Below are positions 1 to 8,968 of a DNA stretch of 64,000 nt, piece after piece (position 1 is the first letter of the stretch; each line of letters starts with the position of its first letter). Location of the stretch: NCBI GenBank assembly GCA_033065855.1, contig JAVXUO010000393.1:276945-340944 (forward strand), written 5' to 3'. The position numbers and the translations under genes were made by a program. Origin of the DNA: Escallonia rubra (taxonomy: Eukaryota > Streptophyta > Magnoliopsida > Escalloniales > Escalloniaceae). Under the pieces are notes generated by a model. That model ran no database searches. It saw only the letters and a program-made list of their open reading frames with translations, and was not told where the DNA came from.

Positions 1-1
1 G

Positions 2-2665
2 TTGAAATGGTTGGTAGATACGTACGGGGTATTGCCGGAAAACTATACGGGCCATGAGCTTGTGCTTTACACAAAAGCCTTCCTCTGGTGGGTGATGGGG
101 GCAATTTTATTCCCAACGACGTCGAAGAACACGGCCAGCGTGAAATATTTACCGTTGTTGAGTAACCTGGCTGAGGTTGGAGATTATGCATGGGGTGCAG
201 CGGTTCTTTCGTATCTGTACCGAGCATTGCACAAGGCAACGAGGCCCGACTCCAAAGCCATATGTGCATGTCTCTCGCTATTGCAGGTATATCATATAAA
301 TCCTGTCTTCGTTATTGTTTTTTTTTGTTTTCGCTTTTGTTGAATCGACGATATAAATATAATTTGTCCATTTTTTCAGGTGTGGTCTTATGAACACCTT
401 GCTCCCGGTTCACCGACGCGTAGGGATGGAACCGATAGAGTGTGGCCTCGGTTGCGTGCTTGGGAGTACAGCCGGAATAATAGCCACTACCGCAGGAGAG
501 TCGATCCCCATCACAACATCACGTTCTATCGAGGGGAGTTCGACCGCCTATCTCCGGGCCAATTGCGTTGGGCACCGTACATAGGTTTGGCGCGACGGGT
601 TGAAGAGTCGTTCGTCTTCACGCTATCCGGGTTGCAGCGCACACCCCTCATCCACTTCGAGGTCGCAGAGTGGCAGCTGCCAGACCGAGCAATGCGCCAT
701 TTTGAGTTGGAGCAGGGTTTGCCCGCCGGTGCCCCAGATATGAGGGTTAACAGGGACCCACCGGATGTCGGGCGGTTTGGCAAGGCCAATGCGCAAGAAT
801 TGTGCGCGGCCGAACTAGAGCTCTGGACTTCTTGGCAGGACACACTGGCGGCCATCGTCTCGGAGCCGGACCCCGTTATCAGCATCGCGGAGTATGATGA
901 GTGGTACTCCCGCATCACGCGGAGGAGAGTAGCCCCAGTCAACTTTGAACGCGGGGCGAGGTATGCGCCTAGGGGTCAGATCGACGAGCAGATGGCATAC
1001 AATCTCGTAAGTTGCCCAACTTGTCTTCAATATATCAGAACTGATTAAAGTTACTTATTTGTTATCTCTTTGGATGTAGGTTAATGCCTCGCTTGCATTC
1101 TTCCAGAAGTTGAGTGAGCGGAAGGATCTGATGAGCGCAATGGGCGAGGATCTTCGCCAACAGGCTGCTGCACTGGCTATAGGCTGCGGGAATTTTGTGC
1201 GGCAAGCATCGGGACAGTCTTCGGTCGACAGCCCGGGAATGGGTTATACGGGCGCCAGCCCGTATAACGTTGATCCCTCCGGGCAAGCTTCAGGGGTGAG
1301 CCAGGGAGTTGGTGGTCCATCTGTACCGGGGATGGGACATGCTCAAGCGTCGTGGGCCGATTACAGCGGCCCGACCTTCGATTTGTTCCCGGAACCCCAA
1401 CCCCTCTCTCAGAGTCAAGTCACGCAAGAGTGGCAATACGGTTTTAACGAGGCACTGCCCATTGTCCCGTGGGCGGGACCGATTGGCGGCACCGAAGGGC
1501 AATATCAGCGGGAGGAAGAAATGGCCGGCGAGCAATATCAGCCGGCAGACGCCCCCGAAGGCGATTATCAGCCAGCCGGGGCCCCCGAAGGCGACTATCA
1601 GCCGGCCGATCCGTTGGTTGGAGGCCAATTTCTTCCGTTGCTCTTGCCCCCCGGCGGAGGGCAAGAGCAACCGGTCGACCCCCGAGGGCAATATCCGAAA
1701 GGGCATCCAGCCAGGCCCCTGAAGCCGCATAAACACCACCTAATCCATCACCGTTATTTTAGTGGGCCCCCCCCAGACGAAGAGTCGTATGCCGTGAAAA
1801 ACCCGCAGGGCTTGGATTACAGTGTCTCGTGGAAAGAACTGTCCACGCTGGCGCCGGGGATGTGGTTAGACAACTTCGTCATCTCGCACTACGTGCAAAT
1901 TCTGCGGCAAAGGAGTCGGGAGCAGCCTAACTACGGTCCGCGCATTTTTATTCTCGACGCTTACTTTCACAATATGCTAGTACAAGACTTTAACGAGTGG
2001 GACAAGGCGAGGAAGCAGGCGAGAAAGGCGAAGGCCGAGATGAAGTGGAGACCGTCTGCTAACCTACTCGCATATCTTGGTCGGCCGAGTCCAGAGCGCG
2101 CAAGTGTGGCGGATGTGTTTCTACTCCCTGCTATAATTAATGCCCACTGGTTCTTGATTTGCTATGAACCGGTAACGAATACCGTATCAGTCCTTGACAG
2201 TCTCTACGATGATACGGACGCGATTGGTGTGATTGAAATGTACGTAGGCTTAGGGATGTTGAATCCAATGGTAAGAGCCGGTTTACTTCTTATTGTAACT
2301 TGCATACTGTAGAACTGATTAATCGTATTATGTTTGCTATGTCTAATGTTTAATGCTTATCCTCTTACTCGCAGAATCTATTTGCTGCCATGGTCAATAG
2401 AGAGCGTTCTCGAGAGAGCCGAGGGAGGGCAGCGGGCGATAGGGAGGTTGTTTTCCGATTGAAGAGGACTAGGCCCAAGCAACTTAATACCTCGGACTGC
2501 GGCGTCTACCTCTGCATGTACATGGATTACATCTGTCGGTCGGAGAGCCTCAAGAAGACCGTCTGGACCCAAGACTGCATAGACTGCTTTAGGTATAGGA
2601 TGGCTTGGCAAATTATCAATGGCCGGCCTAGACCTATTAGATATATTGTAAATCCGTGTAATTGA
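2..2665 (+). CDS. Plant mobile domain - Ulp1-like cysteine protease fusion gene (5' end outside window), four exons visible
   Basis: Read as join(<2..286, 380..1006, 1080..2270, 2375..2665), all introns phase 0 with GT-AG ends, about 797 aa visible. The first two exons give a plant mobile domain (PMD, the MAIN/PP7-like 'aminotransferase-like' domain): LYTKAFLWWVMGAILFP, then WGAAVLSYLYRALHKA and WPRLRAWEY. A Pro/Gly/Gln-rich linker follows, with short repeats of YQPA(D/G)APEGD near 1525-1610. The C-terminal part matches a C48 Ulp1 protease: His in AHWFLICYE, Asp in VSVLDSLYDD, and Gln/Cys in KQLNTSDCGVYLCMYMDYI. Such enzymes remove SUMO or related tags; in transposons the role is unknown. No stop or frameshift is visible, unlike copies 2 and 3. 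The missing start can be inferred from copy 2, which has a short first exon beginning MDFNPGPED. Confidence 0.85.
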
Positions 2666-2709
2666 CAATGTTTGCGTATAATAACGTCCGCTATATATTT
2701 TCATGGCTA

Positions 2710-2904
2710 CCACCAAGCGCGTAGGTCAGCTGGTAAGGGGTTGTCCTAGCTTAACCAGAGGTCTCGTGTTCGAGCCCTGGGAATGCAGCTGCGTTAAAAC
2801 TTGGTAGGGAGAGCTTTGCCGCCCATGTGGTCCTGCCCGGCTCGAACCCGGATTAGTCGGCTCCCAATGTGGTGTCCGGAAATCGGGTGGTCTAACCAAA
2901 AAAA
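2710..2904 (+). mobile_element. tRNA-derived SINE with 17-bp target site duplication
   Basis: A 195-bp insert starts with a tRNA-like segment: A-box-like GTAGGTCAGCTGGTAAGG near 2719-2736 and B-box-like GTGTTCGAGCCCTGGG near 2766-2781. It ends in a short A-rich tail (TCTAACCAAAAAAAA). It is flanked by a perfect direct repeat, ATATATTTTCATGGCTA, at 2693-2709 and 2905-2921, which is a target site duplication. It sits just downstream of the PMD-Ulp1 stop codon and splits what was probably one arm of a TCCGCTATA palindrome (2686-2695). It is not a functional tRNA gene, because no complete cloverleaf can be drawn and the sequence runs on into a SINE body. Confidence 0.85.
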
Positions 2905-3104
2905 ATATATTTTCATGGCTATTTGTCCTTAAACTTCTTGAATCTTATCGTTTGAATGCGATTGACGATTTCATCTGTGTTGACTGAGATGTGATCGTTG
3001 TTGAATGCGATTGATTTGATTCAGTGATATGGTTGTGTTGTTCAGCTGAGTGTTTTATTTGTTCTGTGTGATTTGCTTTCAGCAGGGGAGACTAGATATG
3101 GCCG

Positions 3105-3508
3105 AAAAAAAACTAAGTGTTGTGGAAAGTATATTCTGCTTCGCTGTCCGCGATATAGTTTAGCGGACGTAAATAGGGCCCCAAAAAAACTAAGTGCTGG
3201 GGAGGGAGGGTACATTCTGCTTGGCTGTCCGCGATATAGTTTAGCGGACGTAAATAGGGCCCCAAAAAAAACTAAGTGCTGGGGAGGGAGGGTACATTCT
3301 GCTTCGCTGTCCGCGATATAGTTTAGCGGACGTAAATAGACTAAGTGCTGGGGAGGGAGGGTACATTCTGCTTGGCTGTCCGCGATATAGTTTAGCGGAC
3401 GTAAATAGGGCCCCAAAAAAAACTAAGTGCTGGGGAGGGAGGGTACATTCTGCTTCGCTGTCCGCGATATAGTTTAGCGGACGTAAATAGGGCCCCAAAA
3501 AAAACATA
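3105..3508. repeat. Tandem array of five 69-82 bp units, each carrying a TCCGC...GCGGA palindrome
   Basis: Five units begin with ACTAAGTG at about 3112, 3189, 3271, 3340 and 3422. Each holds the string GCTGGGGAGGGAGGGTACAT (a little different in the first), then a palindrome TGTCCGCGATATAGTTTAGCGGACG, then TAAATAGGGCCCC and an A run. One unit lacks the GGGCCCC segment. The array lies between the PMD-Ulp1 3' end and the ORF at 3621. Small open frames across it are products of the repeat, not genes. A matching position in copy 3 (49998-50790) has a tandem array with the same kind of palindrome but different spacers. Confidence 0.9.
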
Positions 3509-3620
3509 TATTCCCAACATTTTACATGCTTCAAAAGACGGGATACACCAATTAGAATGACATGTGGATGAGTGCCGGTTGGAATGAAATCCTAGCATGC
3601 AGTAGAAAGAGATATATATA

Positions 3621-4055
3621 TCACTCTTCATTTGACATATACTCATCAGATAAGTACTGATCATTGGTTAAAATATTGTTTCTCTCGTTTGATGTGAGCT
3701 GCCTCCCACTAGCCTCGGCCATTTCTTCCGCAAGTTGAAGCATATAAAATCGTTTTCTACGCAGCAACATCCGGTTATTCTCCATACGAATTTGGCGCAC
3801 AGCTTTCTTACACTGCGTAACATTACGCCGCGACATAGTAAGTGAACGACGTTGCGGCACAGGTGCACTCAGCGTGGTGAGATCCTGGTGTAGCGCTTCT
3901 GATTCCTTAACTCGATATGCCCATTCTCTCCGTAAACCGCAATAATACTCTCTGGGATCCGTGTACTTCACTTCTTTGTAGTCGTCGTTCCTTTCACACA
4001 ACAACCACACAGTCTCACGTCCCCGCAGACTAGAACTCCCAGGAACTCCTGCCAT
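3621..4055 (-). CDS. Small protein of unknown function (144 aa), divergent partner of the ORF at 4443
   Basis: I do not recognise this family. The single-exon ORF starts MAGVPGSSSLRGRETVWLL and has no signal peptide or membrane segment. The central third is basic and probably helical (REWAYRVKES, then IRMENNRMLLRRKRF), and the C-terminus is acidic (DQYLSDEYMSNEE). It is clearly related to the 143-aa ORF on the other strand at 4443-4874: both share R-x-EWxYR, a P-x-P segment, and IRxENNRM followed by RxxR at the same spacing, and both end acidic. A TATA-like string lies on the minus strand near 4097-4107, about 45 bp before the ATG. Conservation between two divergent copies argues for real coding sequence. 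An accessory role like that of mudrB in maize MuDR is speculation. Confidence 0.65.
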   Translation of the reverse strand: MAGVPGSSSLRGRETVWLLCERNDDYKEVKYTDPREYYCGLRREWAYRVKESEALHQDLTTLSAPVPQRRSLTMSRRNVTQCKKAVRQIRMENNRMLLRRKRFYMLQLAEEMAEASGRQLTSNERNNILTNDQYLSDEYMSNEE

Positions 4056-4442
4056 TTAACTTTGTTTTGGTTCTAAAGCGATGAGCATGGCTAACATATA
4101 TAAATAAGCCCACATACCCATACACAATATATTTGTGTGATAGCTACACAATAGTCTGTCTATCTCTTGTGACAAGACAAGTCGCTGGACATTGAAGATG
4201 ACAATAGTTGGAGACAACAGCATGCCCGTGTCATAAAGTTGACAAGTCTTTGGTGACAAGACAATTCTCTTTGGTGACAAGACAAGTCTCTAGTCTATTG
4301 CCAACGTTGGGTCACATCTCATAAAGTAGAAACCGTAGCTCTTTCATAAAGTGGTCCCGTTTCAAAGTATATATAAGTACATGCATTGCTCATTGCAATG
4401 GGCATAGAGTGATATACTCCCAATTTCATAACAACTCTGGAA
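4056..4442. promoter_or_regulatory. Putative bidirectional promoter between the two divergent ORFs
   Basis: This 387-bp gap separates two start codons facing away from each other. TATA-like strings occur at each side: ATATATAAATAA at about 4096-4107 for the minus ORF and GTATATATAAGTA at about 4368-4380 for the plus ORF. The middle has several imperfect repeats of TGACAAGACAAGTC (about 4167-4290). The sequence is AT-rich and unlike the palindrome-bearing regions on either side. That it drives both ORFs is inference from the layout. Confidence 0.5.
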
Positions 4443-4874
4443 ATGTCATATACTCCACGAGATATTTTTGAAGCAATGGGTCGTTACTGGGCGGGCGAAG
4501 ATGAATTTTACTATTCTTTGCGTCCAAGTTTGCGTTACTCATCAAGCTATGTGAATACATTACGTGCAGAATGGTCTTATCGGATGAATGAACACGAGGT
4601 CCTAGTAGCTGATTCACGGAGCATGAATATACCCATACCTCGACAAAAGGCAATCAACATGCCTCGAATTACGCACATGGAGCTTGAAAGGGCACTTCAT
4701 CGAATACGCGAGGAAAATAATAGAATGCGAGTTCGTCAAAGTAGGCATAACTTACGTCGTATGGCACGTGATGCACATGAAGATGGCAACAACAATGAAG
4801 CACAAGTATACTGGAACATGAGCTTCGAAGAAGGAAATGTTTCCGATGCTCCAGTTTCAGATGAAGATGCCTGA
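4443..4874 (+). CDS. Small protein of unknown function (143 aa), divergent partner of the ORF at 3621
   Basis: The single-exon ORF starts MSYTPRDIFEAMGRYWAGED. It contains an aromatic N-terminal part, the shared core (RAEWSYRMNE, then IPIPRQK, then IREENNRMRVRQSRH) and an acidic tail ending DAPVSDEDA. I do not recognise the family, and no signal peptide or membrane helix is apparent. The core suggests a charged helix, possibly nucleic-acid binding given the Arg-rich stretch, but that is only a composition argument. It lies back to back with the ORF at 3621-4055 and immediately before a long inverted repeat that begins 13 bp after the stop codon. Confidence 0.65.
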   Translation: MSYTPRDIFEAMGRYWAGEDEFYYSLRPSLRYSSSYVNTLRAEWSYRMNEHEVLVADSRSMNIPIPRQKAINMPRITHMELERALHRIREENNRMRVRQSRHNLRRMARDAHEDGNNNEAQVYWNMSFEEGNVSDAPVSDEDA

Positions 4875-4886
4875 AGATCGAGTTCT

Positions 4887-5253
4887 ATAGCGGACATAAG
4901 GGCCTCCGCTTAGGCCGGGGTTCGGGAAGGTCGGAACTAAGTGTCTGGTCCGTGCCAACCATTTTCTGGTCCAAGTTGCAGACAACCATTTTTCTCTCCT
5001 AGGTCCGCTATATAGTATAGCGGACATCCCCGCATAGGCAAAGTCTCGGACATTTGATTGTCCCTACGAGATGTCCGCTATATAGTATAGCGGACAGCTC
5101 CGCAGCGGTGGTTCTACGCCCGCACAATACAGTACGAAGCTTACGTCATAGTGGTGCAGCAGATCGTTGTCTGCAACTTGGATCAGAAAATGGTTGGCAC
5201 GAACCAGACACTTAGTTCCGACCTTCCTAAGCGGAGGCCCTTATGTCCGCTAT
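4887..5253. repeat. Long inverted repeat (arms about 85-100 bp) with two palindromes in the loop
   Basis: The left arm at about 4887-4986 and right arm at about 5166-5253 are reverse complements. The only differences I see are a 12-bp insert in the left arm (CCGGGGTTCGGG, near 4914-4925) and two mismatches. The spacer of about 180 bp contains two perfect 23-bp palindromes of the type TCCGCTATA...TATAGCGGA at 5003-5025 and 5073-5095. RNA across it would form a long hairpin. It sits just after the ORF at 4443 and before the B3 gene. Confidence 0.9.
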
Positions 5254-5404
5254 GTAGTAGAGCTAGAAGTTGTAGCGTTCTGTCTGCAGTTTTAATAAAT
5301 TGGCTTGTTTTAGTCGCATTGTAGCATAATGCTGTTTTAATAAATTGGCGCCCCGAAGGCTTGTTTTGGCGTCAGAATCAACAACCTCAATATCGATAAA
5401 CAAT

Positions 5405-5530
5405 AAAGAACGTAGGATTCACAATCAACGATCTCAATATACCGACGGAATCTCAAACGACACAATTAACGTACGATTCACAATCAACGATCTTAATATA
5501 TCGAGGGAATCTCAAACGACACAATTGAGC
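5405..5530. repeat. Two tandem copies of a roughly 60-bp AT-rich unit
   Basis: Two adjacent units both contain GATTCACAATCAACGATCT, then an AATATA segment, then GGAATCTCAAACGACACAAT. They differ at a few positions. The stretch 5260-5590 otherwise holds no gene that I can see; the open frame across it is repeat-derived. Confidence 0.75.
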
Positions 5531-5593
5531 ACAATTAAGCGAGGAAAAATTTCGAGGTGATTCAACAACATAAATAATTTTATTAATAATAAA

Positions 5594-6062
5594 TTAGGGT
5601 TCACATTGGGGGAAAGAAATTTTTTCACAAGTGCTCCGATCAAAGATTACAACTTGAAAATCCCACCACCCAAGGTGTTCAAACACTACAAAGTCCCCGA
5701 GTTCGAGGCCATGCTGGCGCACGAAGACGTTCCAACCCTCTGCAAATTGCTTTTTTTGGGGTCGGCCGGGCTTCAGCTTGATTTCAACCTGCCATGCCCC
5801 CTTGCGGCTATATAATCTTGCACTGTCATGAATTGTTGTAAATTGATTGGTCAAGGCTTCCGGTATGTCCTAACAAACACAACACAAAAAATACGTTAGT
5901 TTTTAACCAAAACATCAAACCTTTAACACACGACAATACAGAGAAATAGGGATGGCCTACAAGTTCATTCTCAAACCCCGGCATCATGACTTTGAAAAAG
6001 TGTTTGCCTGCCAGGTGCAAGTTGCCAATAAAATCGTTGGTGGTCTCCGATCCAGAAGCCAT
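5594..6062 (-). CDS. REM-like B3 DNA-binding domain protein (two exons, 125 aa) inside MULE copy 1
   Basis: Read as complement(join(5594..5869, 5961..6062)), phase-0 intron with GT-AG ends. The product is almost only one B3 domain: HFFKVMMPGFENEL (residues 21-34) at the start, then an RKGAWQVEIKLKPG strand near residue 55, and the hallmark end FAEGWNVFVRQHGLELGDFVVFEHL, then FQVVIFDRSTCEK. B3 proteins of the REM group are plant nuclear DNA-binding factors, usually longer and often with several B3 domains, so this is a minimal or truncated form. It has kept a spliced intron and an open frame. The neighbours are transposon genes, so capture of a host gene fragment (Pack-MULE style) is the likely origin. 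Expression is not known. Confidence 0.75.
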
Positions 6063-6228
6063 CGAGGTCGGCGTTGAGGGGAGGACGGATTAACGCCGGA
6101 GTTCTGGGCAACCGGAGATGTGGGTGCCGGAGACGGAGTACCGGCAGCAGATGTTCGAGACAGAGAGAGGTGCCCTCAGATAGGACTGATAGCGATATGA
6201 TTAATATATATAGTAGGATAGAGTTATC

Positions 6229-6530
6229 CGCCACTTTATATGGCGGACACCAAAAGTTTTTCTTCGATGACGTTGACGTCCGCTATATTGTATAGCGGAC
6301 GTAAATGAAGACCAAAAGTTTTACTGCTCATGAGGTCCGCTATATGGTATAGCGGACGTGGAAGCCCAAAAGTTTTTCTTCGATGACGTCCGCTATATTG
6401 TATCGCGGACGTGAATGAAGACCAAAAGTTTTACTGCTCATGAGGTCCGCTCTATGGTATAGCGGACGTGAAAGCAGACCAAGAGTTTTTCTGCGATGAC
6501 GTCCGCTATATTTTATAGCGGACAAGGCTT
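6229..6530. repeat. Array of five regularly spaced palindromes downstream of the transposase gene
   Basis: Palindromes TCCGCTATA...TATAGCGGA (23 bp each) begin at about 6278, 6335, 6388, 6445 and 6501, a spacing of 53-57 bp. Between them alternate two linkers, one containing GAAGACCAAAAGTTTTACTGC and one containing CCAAAAGTTTTTCTTCGATG. Some palindromes carry single mismatches (GCTCTATGG, TATCGCGG). The array separates the B3 gene from the 3' end of the transposase gene. Confidence 0.9.
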
Positions 6531-6670
6531 AAAAAAAAAAAATTTAAAAAGAGACTATACATTTAATTCGATGGCCTCTCATTCTCTCCATTTTTTAATA
6601 TTTCCAGGCATTCGGAGGAAAAATTATCCCTCCGAAAATTATTACAAATGTCATAATGTTGTACAAAAAA

Positions 6671-8968
6671 TTAAAGGTCCACTGCAGCTTGTTCGTCCTC
6701 GTCTTCGGCGTCACCTTCTTCCCCGTCTTGCAAACCCCCCGAACTTATCCCCAGTGCCTTGTAATGGTTCCGCTTGTCGTGGTCGGTCATTTTGTTGCAC
6801 AATGCACACCTTCGCAGCTTTTTAGGTTGAGTTGCCGTTTCAATAGAGCTTTTCATCCGCGTAGATCTCTTGCGGCCTTTCGTTTGCGATATAATTGGGT
6901 CCAACAAACAAATATCATTGTCGTCTTCCTCCCCCGGCTCGTCATCTTCTGATACCCCCGTCGTAGGCTCGGTGTCAATCGCACTGGTGACAGCGGCTGC
7001 TTCCAACTGGTCGATGATGGGCTCTTGCTGCTGAGCTACCTCGAGGAGATGTTTATAACCGACCATTGAAGCAGCAGCCTTTACGGACAAACGGGTGAAA
7101 CTCGTCACCAGATGATTATACCGCAACGTCTCCGATTCTTCAAAGTCAGTATACGGGTGCTCCGGAAAAGCAATGGTACCGTGCAACCTGTTTGCACCTT
7201 TCGTCCACCGTGGCAAGACGTATTTATCGGGGATTGTCCTGATATTCTTCTGGGTGAAAAAGCGCAGAATGTGTCTACACAGGATGCCATGGAACTCAAA
7301 CTTCTTGCAAACACATGTCACCGAGTCCGTCAATGTGTCGTGGCTCACCGTATACATTCTGCGCAGCTTCTCAGGAACGAGGTCATTCACGAGCGAATAA
7401 ACCTTGTACTCACGCGTAGACTTCTCCGCCACCTTGTTTATACAGTACCGTCCCGATTTCTGCAGCTCTACTTGGTATAGCAAGAAGATCTCCTTCGTAT
7501 AGACTTTGGCACCGTTCAGCTCCAGCGGGGTCTCAAGCAACCTTCTCCTCTGTTTGTACGTGGTTGCAAAGTCTGCAGCCCTTTCTTTCACGAACAACGA
7601 CGCAACCGCTTTCTGTGCGGATGTGACGAAACTCTTCAAATTGGTAGTTGTACCCACGTAACTATCGAACGTGGCATTCATAGATTCACTCCTGCCCGTC
7701 GTTCTCATGCCCGCAGAAAAATGCCTCCTCGTGTAAACGCCAATCCATTGCTCTTTGAGCTCGTACAAGTGCTGGAGCCACCCGTTGTCTTGCAATGAGT
7801 AATCCTGAACAAGCTTTTCCCACCTCTCCTCAAATTCCTCAATAGTTAACGACTTGCTAACGCACGTGTCAAAATCCTGTTTAAATTCTAGAAACTTTGC
7901 GTACACGTGATGCAAACGTTCGGGGTATTTGTTGCTTATGTGCCAAGTGCACAAGTTGTGTCGAGTATCTGGGAAGACGGTGGCAATAGCCTTCTTCATT
8001 GCCAAATCTTGATCGGTGATGATAACGTTGGGTGCTTTGAAGTTCATGGCTTCCAGCCACACACTAAACAACCATTCAAAAGAACTCTCGCTCTCGTCCC
8101 TTAACAAAGCGAACCCGAACAGGATGGAGTGATAATGATGATTGACCCCCGTGAAAGGGGCAAACGGCATCGAGTACTTGTTGGTACGGTATGTGGTGTC
8201 GAAAGTCACGACATCTCCAAAATGCTTATAAGCAAGCCTGGAACGACCGTCGACCCAAAAAATTGTGCTAACTCGATGCTCGTCGTCAAGTTTATAATCG
8301 AAGGTAAACTGCGGGTCCTCCATCTGCATCCGCTTCAATAGGCTCATTGTGGCTTGAGCATCATTGAGGTCATACGCGGCTCGTCTATGGGTTCGGACCG
8401 CGTTGCGAACGTCTGTCGTGTTAAAGTTTAAATTCTGAATTCCCCCGGCCTGTTCAGCAAGAACATTAATCATGTCGGTAGGTCCTAGACGCGCATCGCT
8501 CATTGTGTGAATGAGGCTCCTCGCGACCTTTCCCATCTTCTTGTGTTGATGCATCTGACTCACCTTAGAAGGGGTTACTAACGGGTGATTGTGTGCCAGT
8601 TCCAGGCTGCTAATAAGCCAATGATCTTGCTTGGGTTTATAGCTTACGAACATCTTGACCTGGCAATTCGTTCGCGCAAAGAAGTCCCGTCTTCTGCGCG
8701 AATAGCCTATTTCGTCATCACTGTCCTCGTTGCCTACGCGTGTCTCATTTTGCACTGGGTTTCTGCCCCTATGGCACTCGTACATACGAGAGCATATCTT
8801 TCTCGTTATGTTGCTCGTTCTTGAAGTCTTTATTCTAATGCCAAATCCAACCCTCAATGAATACGCTCGGAAACATTCTCCAGCTTCCTCCAATGTTTGA
8901 AAGGTTCGTCCTAAATACGGATCACTAGCATCTACGGGGGTGTTGGAGCTCGACACGAAATCAGACAT
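6671..8968 (-). CDS. MULE transposase, FAR1/FHY3-like (765 aa, intact)
   Basis: The single exon starts MSDFVSSSNTPVDASDPYLG. Copy 2 has the same start, which supports the choice. Domains by approximate residue: FAR1 DNA-binding zinc region 20-135 (AGECFRAYSLRVGFGIR, then CQVKMFVSYKP and LAHNHPL); MULE catalytic core 230-450, with the first Asp in VVTFDTTYRTNKY (about 257), the second in IITDQDLAMKKAI (about 318), and a candidate acidic residue in GRSESMNATF (about 427); SWIM zinc finger CVCKKFEFHGILCRH (about 550-566). A C-terminal knuckle-like CALCNKMTDHDKRNH is followed by an acidic tail. It would cut and reinsert elements carrying the matching ends. No stop or frameshift is seen, so copy 1 may be autonomous. 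Domesticated FAR1-related factors look similar, but the location just inside a terminal repeat favours transposase. Confidence 0.92.
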   Translation of the reverse strand: MSDFVSSSNTPVDASDPYLGRTFQTLEEAGECFRAYSLRVGFGIRIKTSRTSNITRKICSRMYECHRGRNPVQNETRVGNEDSDDEIGYSRRRRDFFARTNCQVKMFVSYKPKQDHWLISSLELAHNHPLVTPSKVSQMHQHKKMGKVARSLIHTMSDARLGPTDMINVLAEQAGGIQNLNFNTTDVRNAVRTHRRAAYDLNDAQATMSLLKRMQMEDPQFTFDYKLDDEHRVSTIFWVDGRSRLAYKHFGDVVTFDTTYRTNKYSMPFAPFTGVNHHYHSILFGFALLRDESESSFEWLFSVWLEAMNFKAPNVIITDQDLAMKKAIATVFPDTRHNLCTWHISNKYPERLHHVYAKFLEFKQDFDTCVSKSLTIEEFEERWEKLVQDYSLQDNGWLQHLYELKEQWIGVYTRRHFSAGMRTTGRSESMNATFDSYVGTTTNLKSFVTSAQKAVASLFVKERAADFATTYKQRRRLLETPLELNGAKVYTKEIFLLYQVELQKSGRYCINKVAEKSTREYKVYSLVNDLVPEKLRRMYTVSHDTLTDSVTCVCKKFEFHGILCRHILRFFTQKNIRTIPDKYVLPRWTKGANRLHGTIAFPEHPYTDFEESETLRYNHLVTSFTRLSVKAAASMVGYKHLLEVAQQQEPIIDQLEAAAVTSAIDTEPTTGVSEDDEPGEEDDNDICLLDPIISQTKGRKRSTRMKSSIETATQPKKLRRCALCNKMTDHDKRNHYKALGISSGGLQDGEEGDAEDEDEQAAVDL

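Noticed and set aside
2716-2790. tRNA gene on the plus strand
   Set aside because: A-box and B-box-like strings are present, but there is no acceptor stem; the segment is followed by a SINE body, an A tail and a 17-bp target duplication.
3042-3664. Several overlapping minus-strand ORFs with repeats of GALFTSAKLYRGQ
   Set aside because: They are translations of the 69-82 bp tandem DNA repeat.
6229-6530. CRISPR-like array
   Set aside because: Regularly spaced palindromic repeats in a plant genome, with alternating rather than unique spacers and no cas genes; they are transposon motifs.
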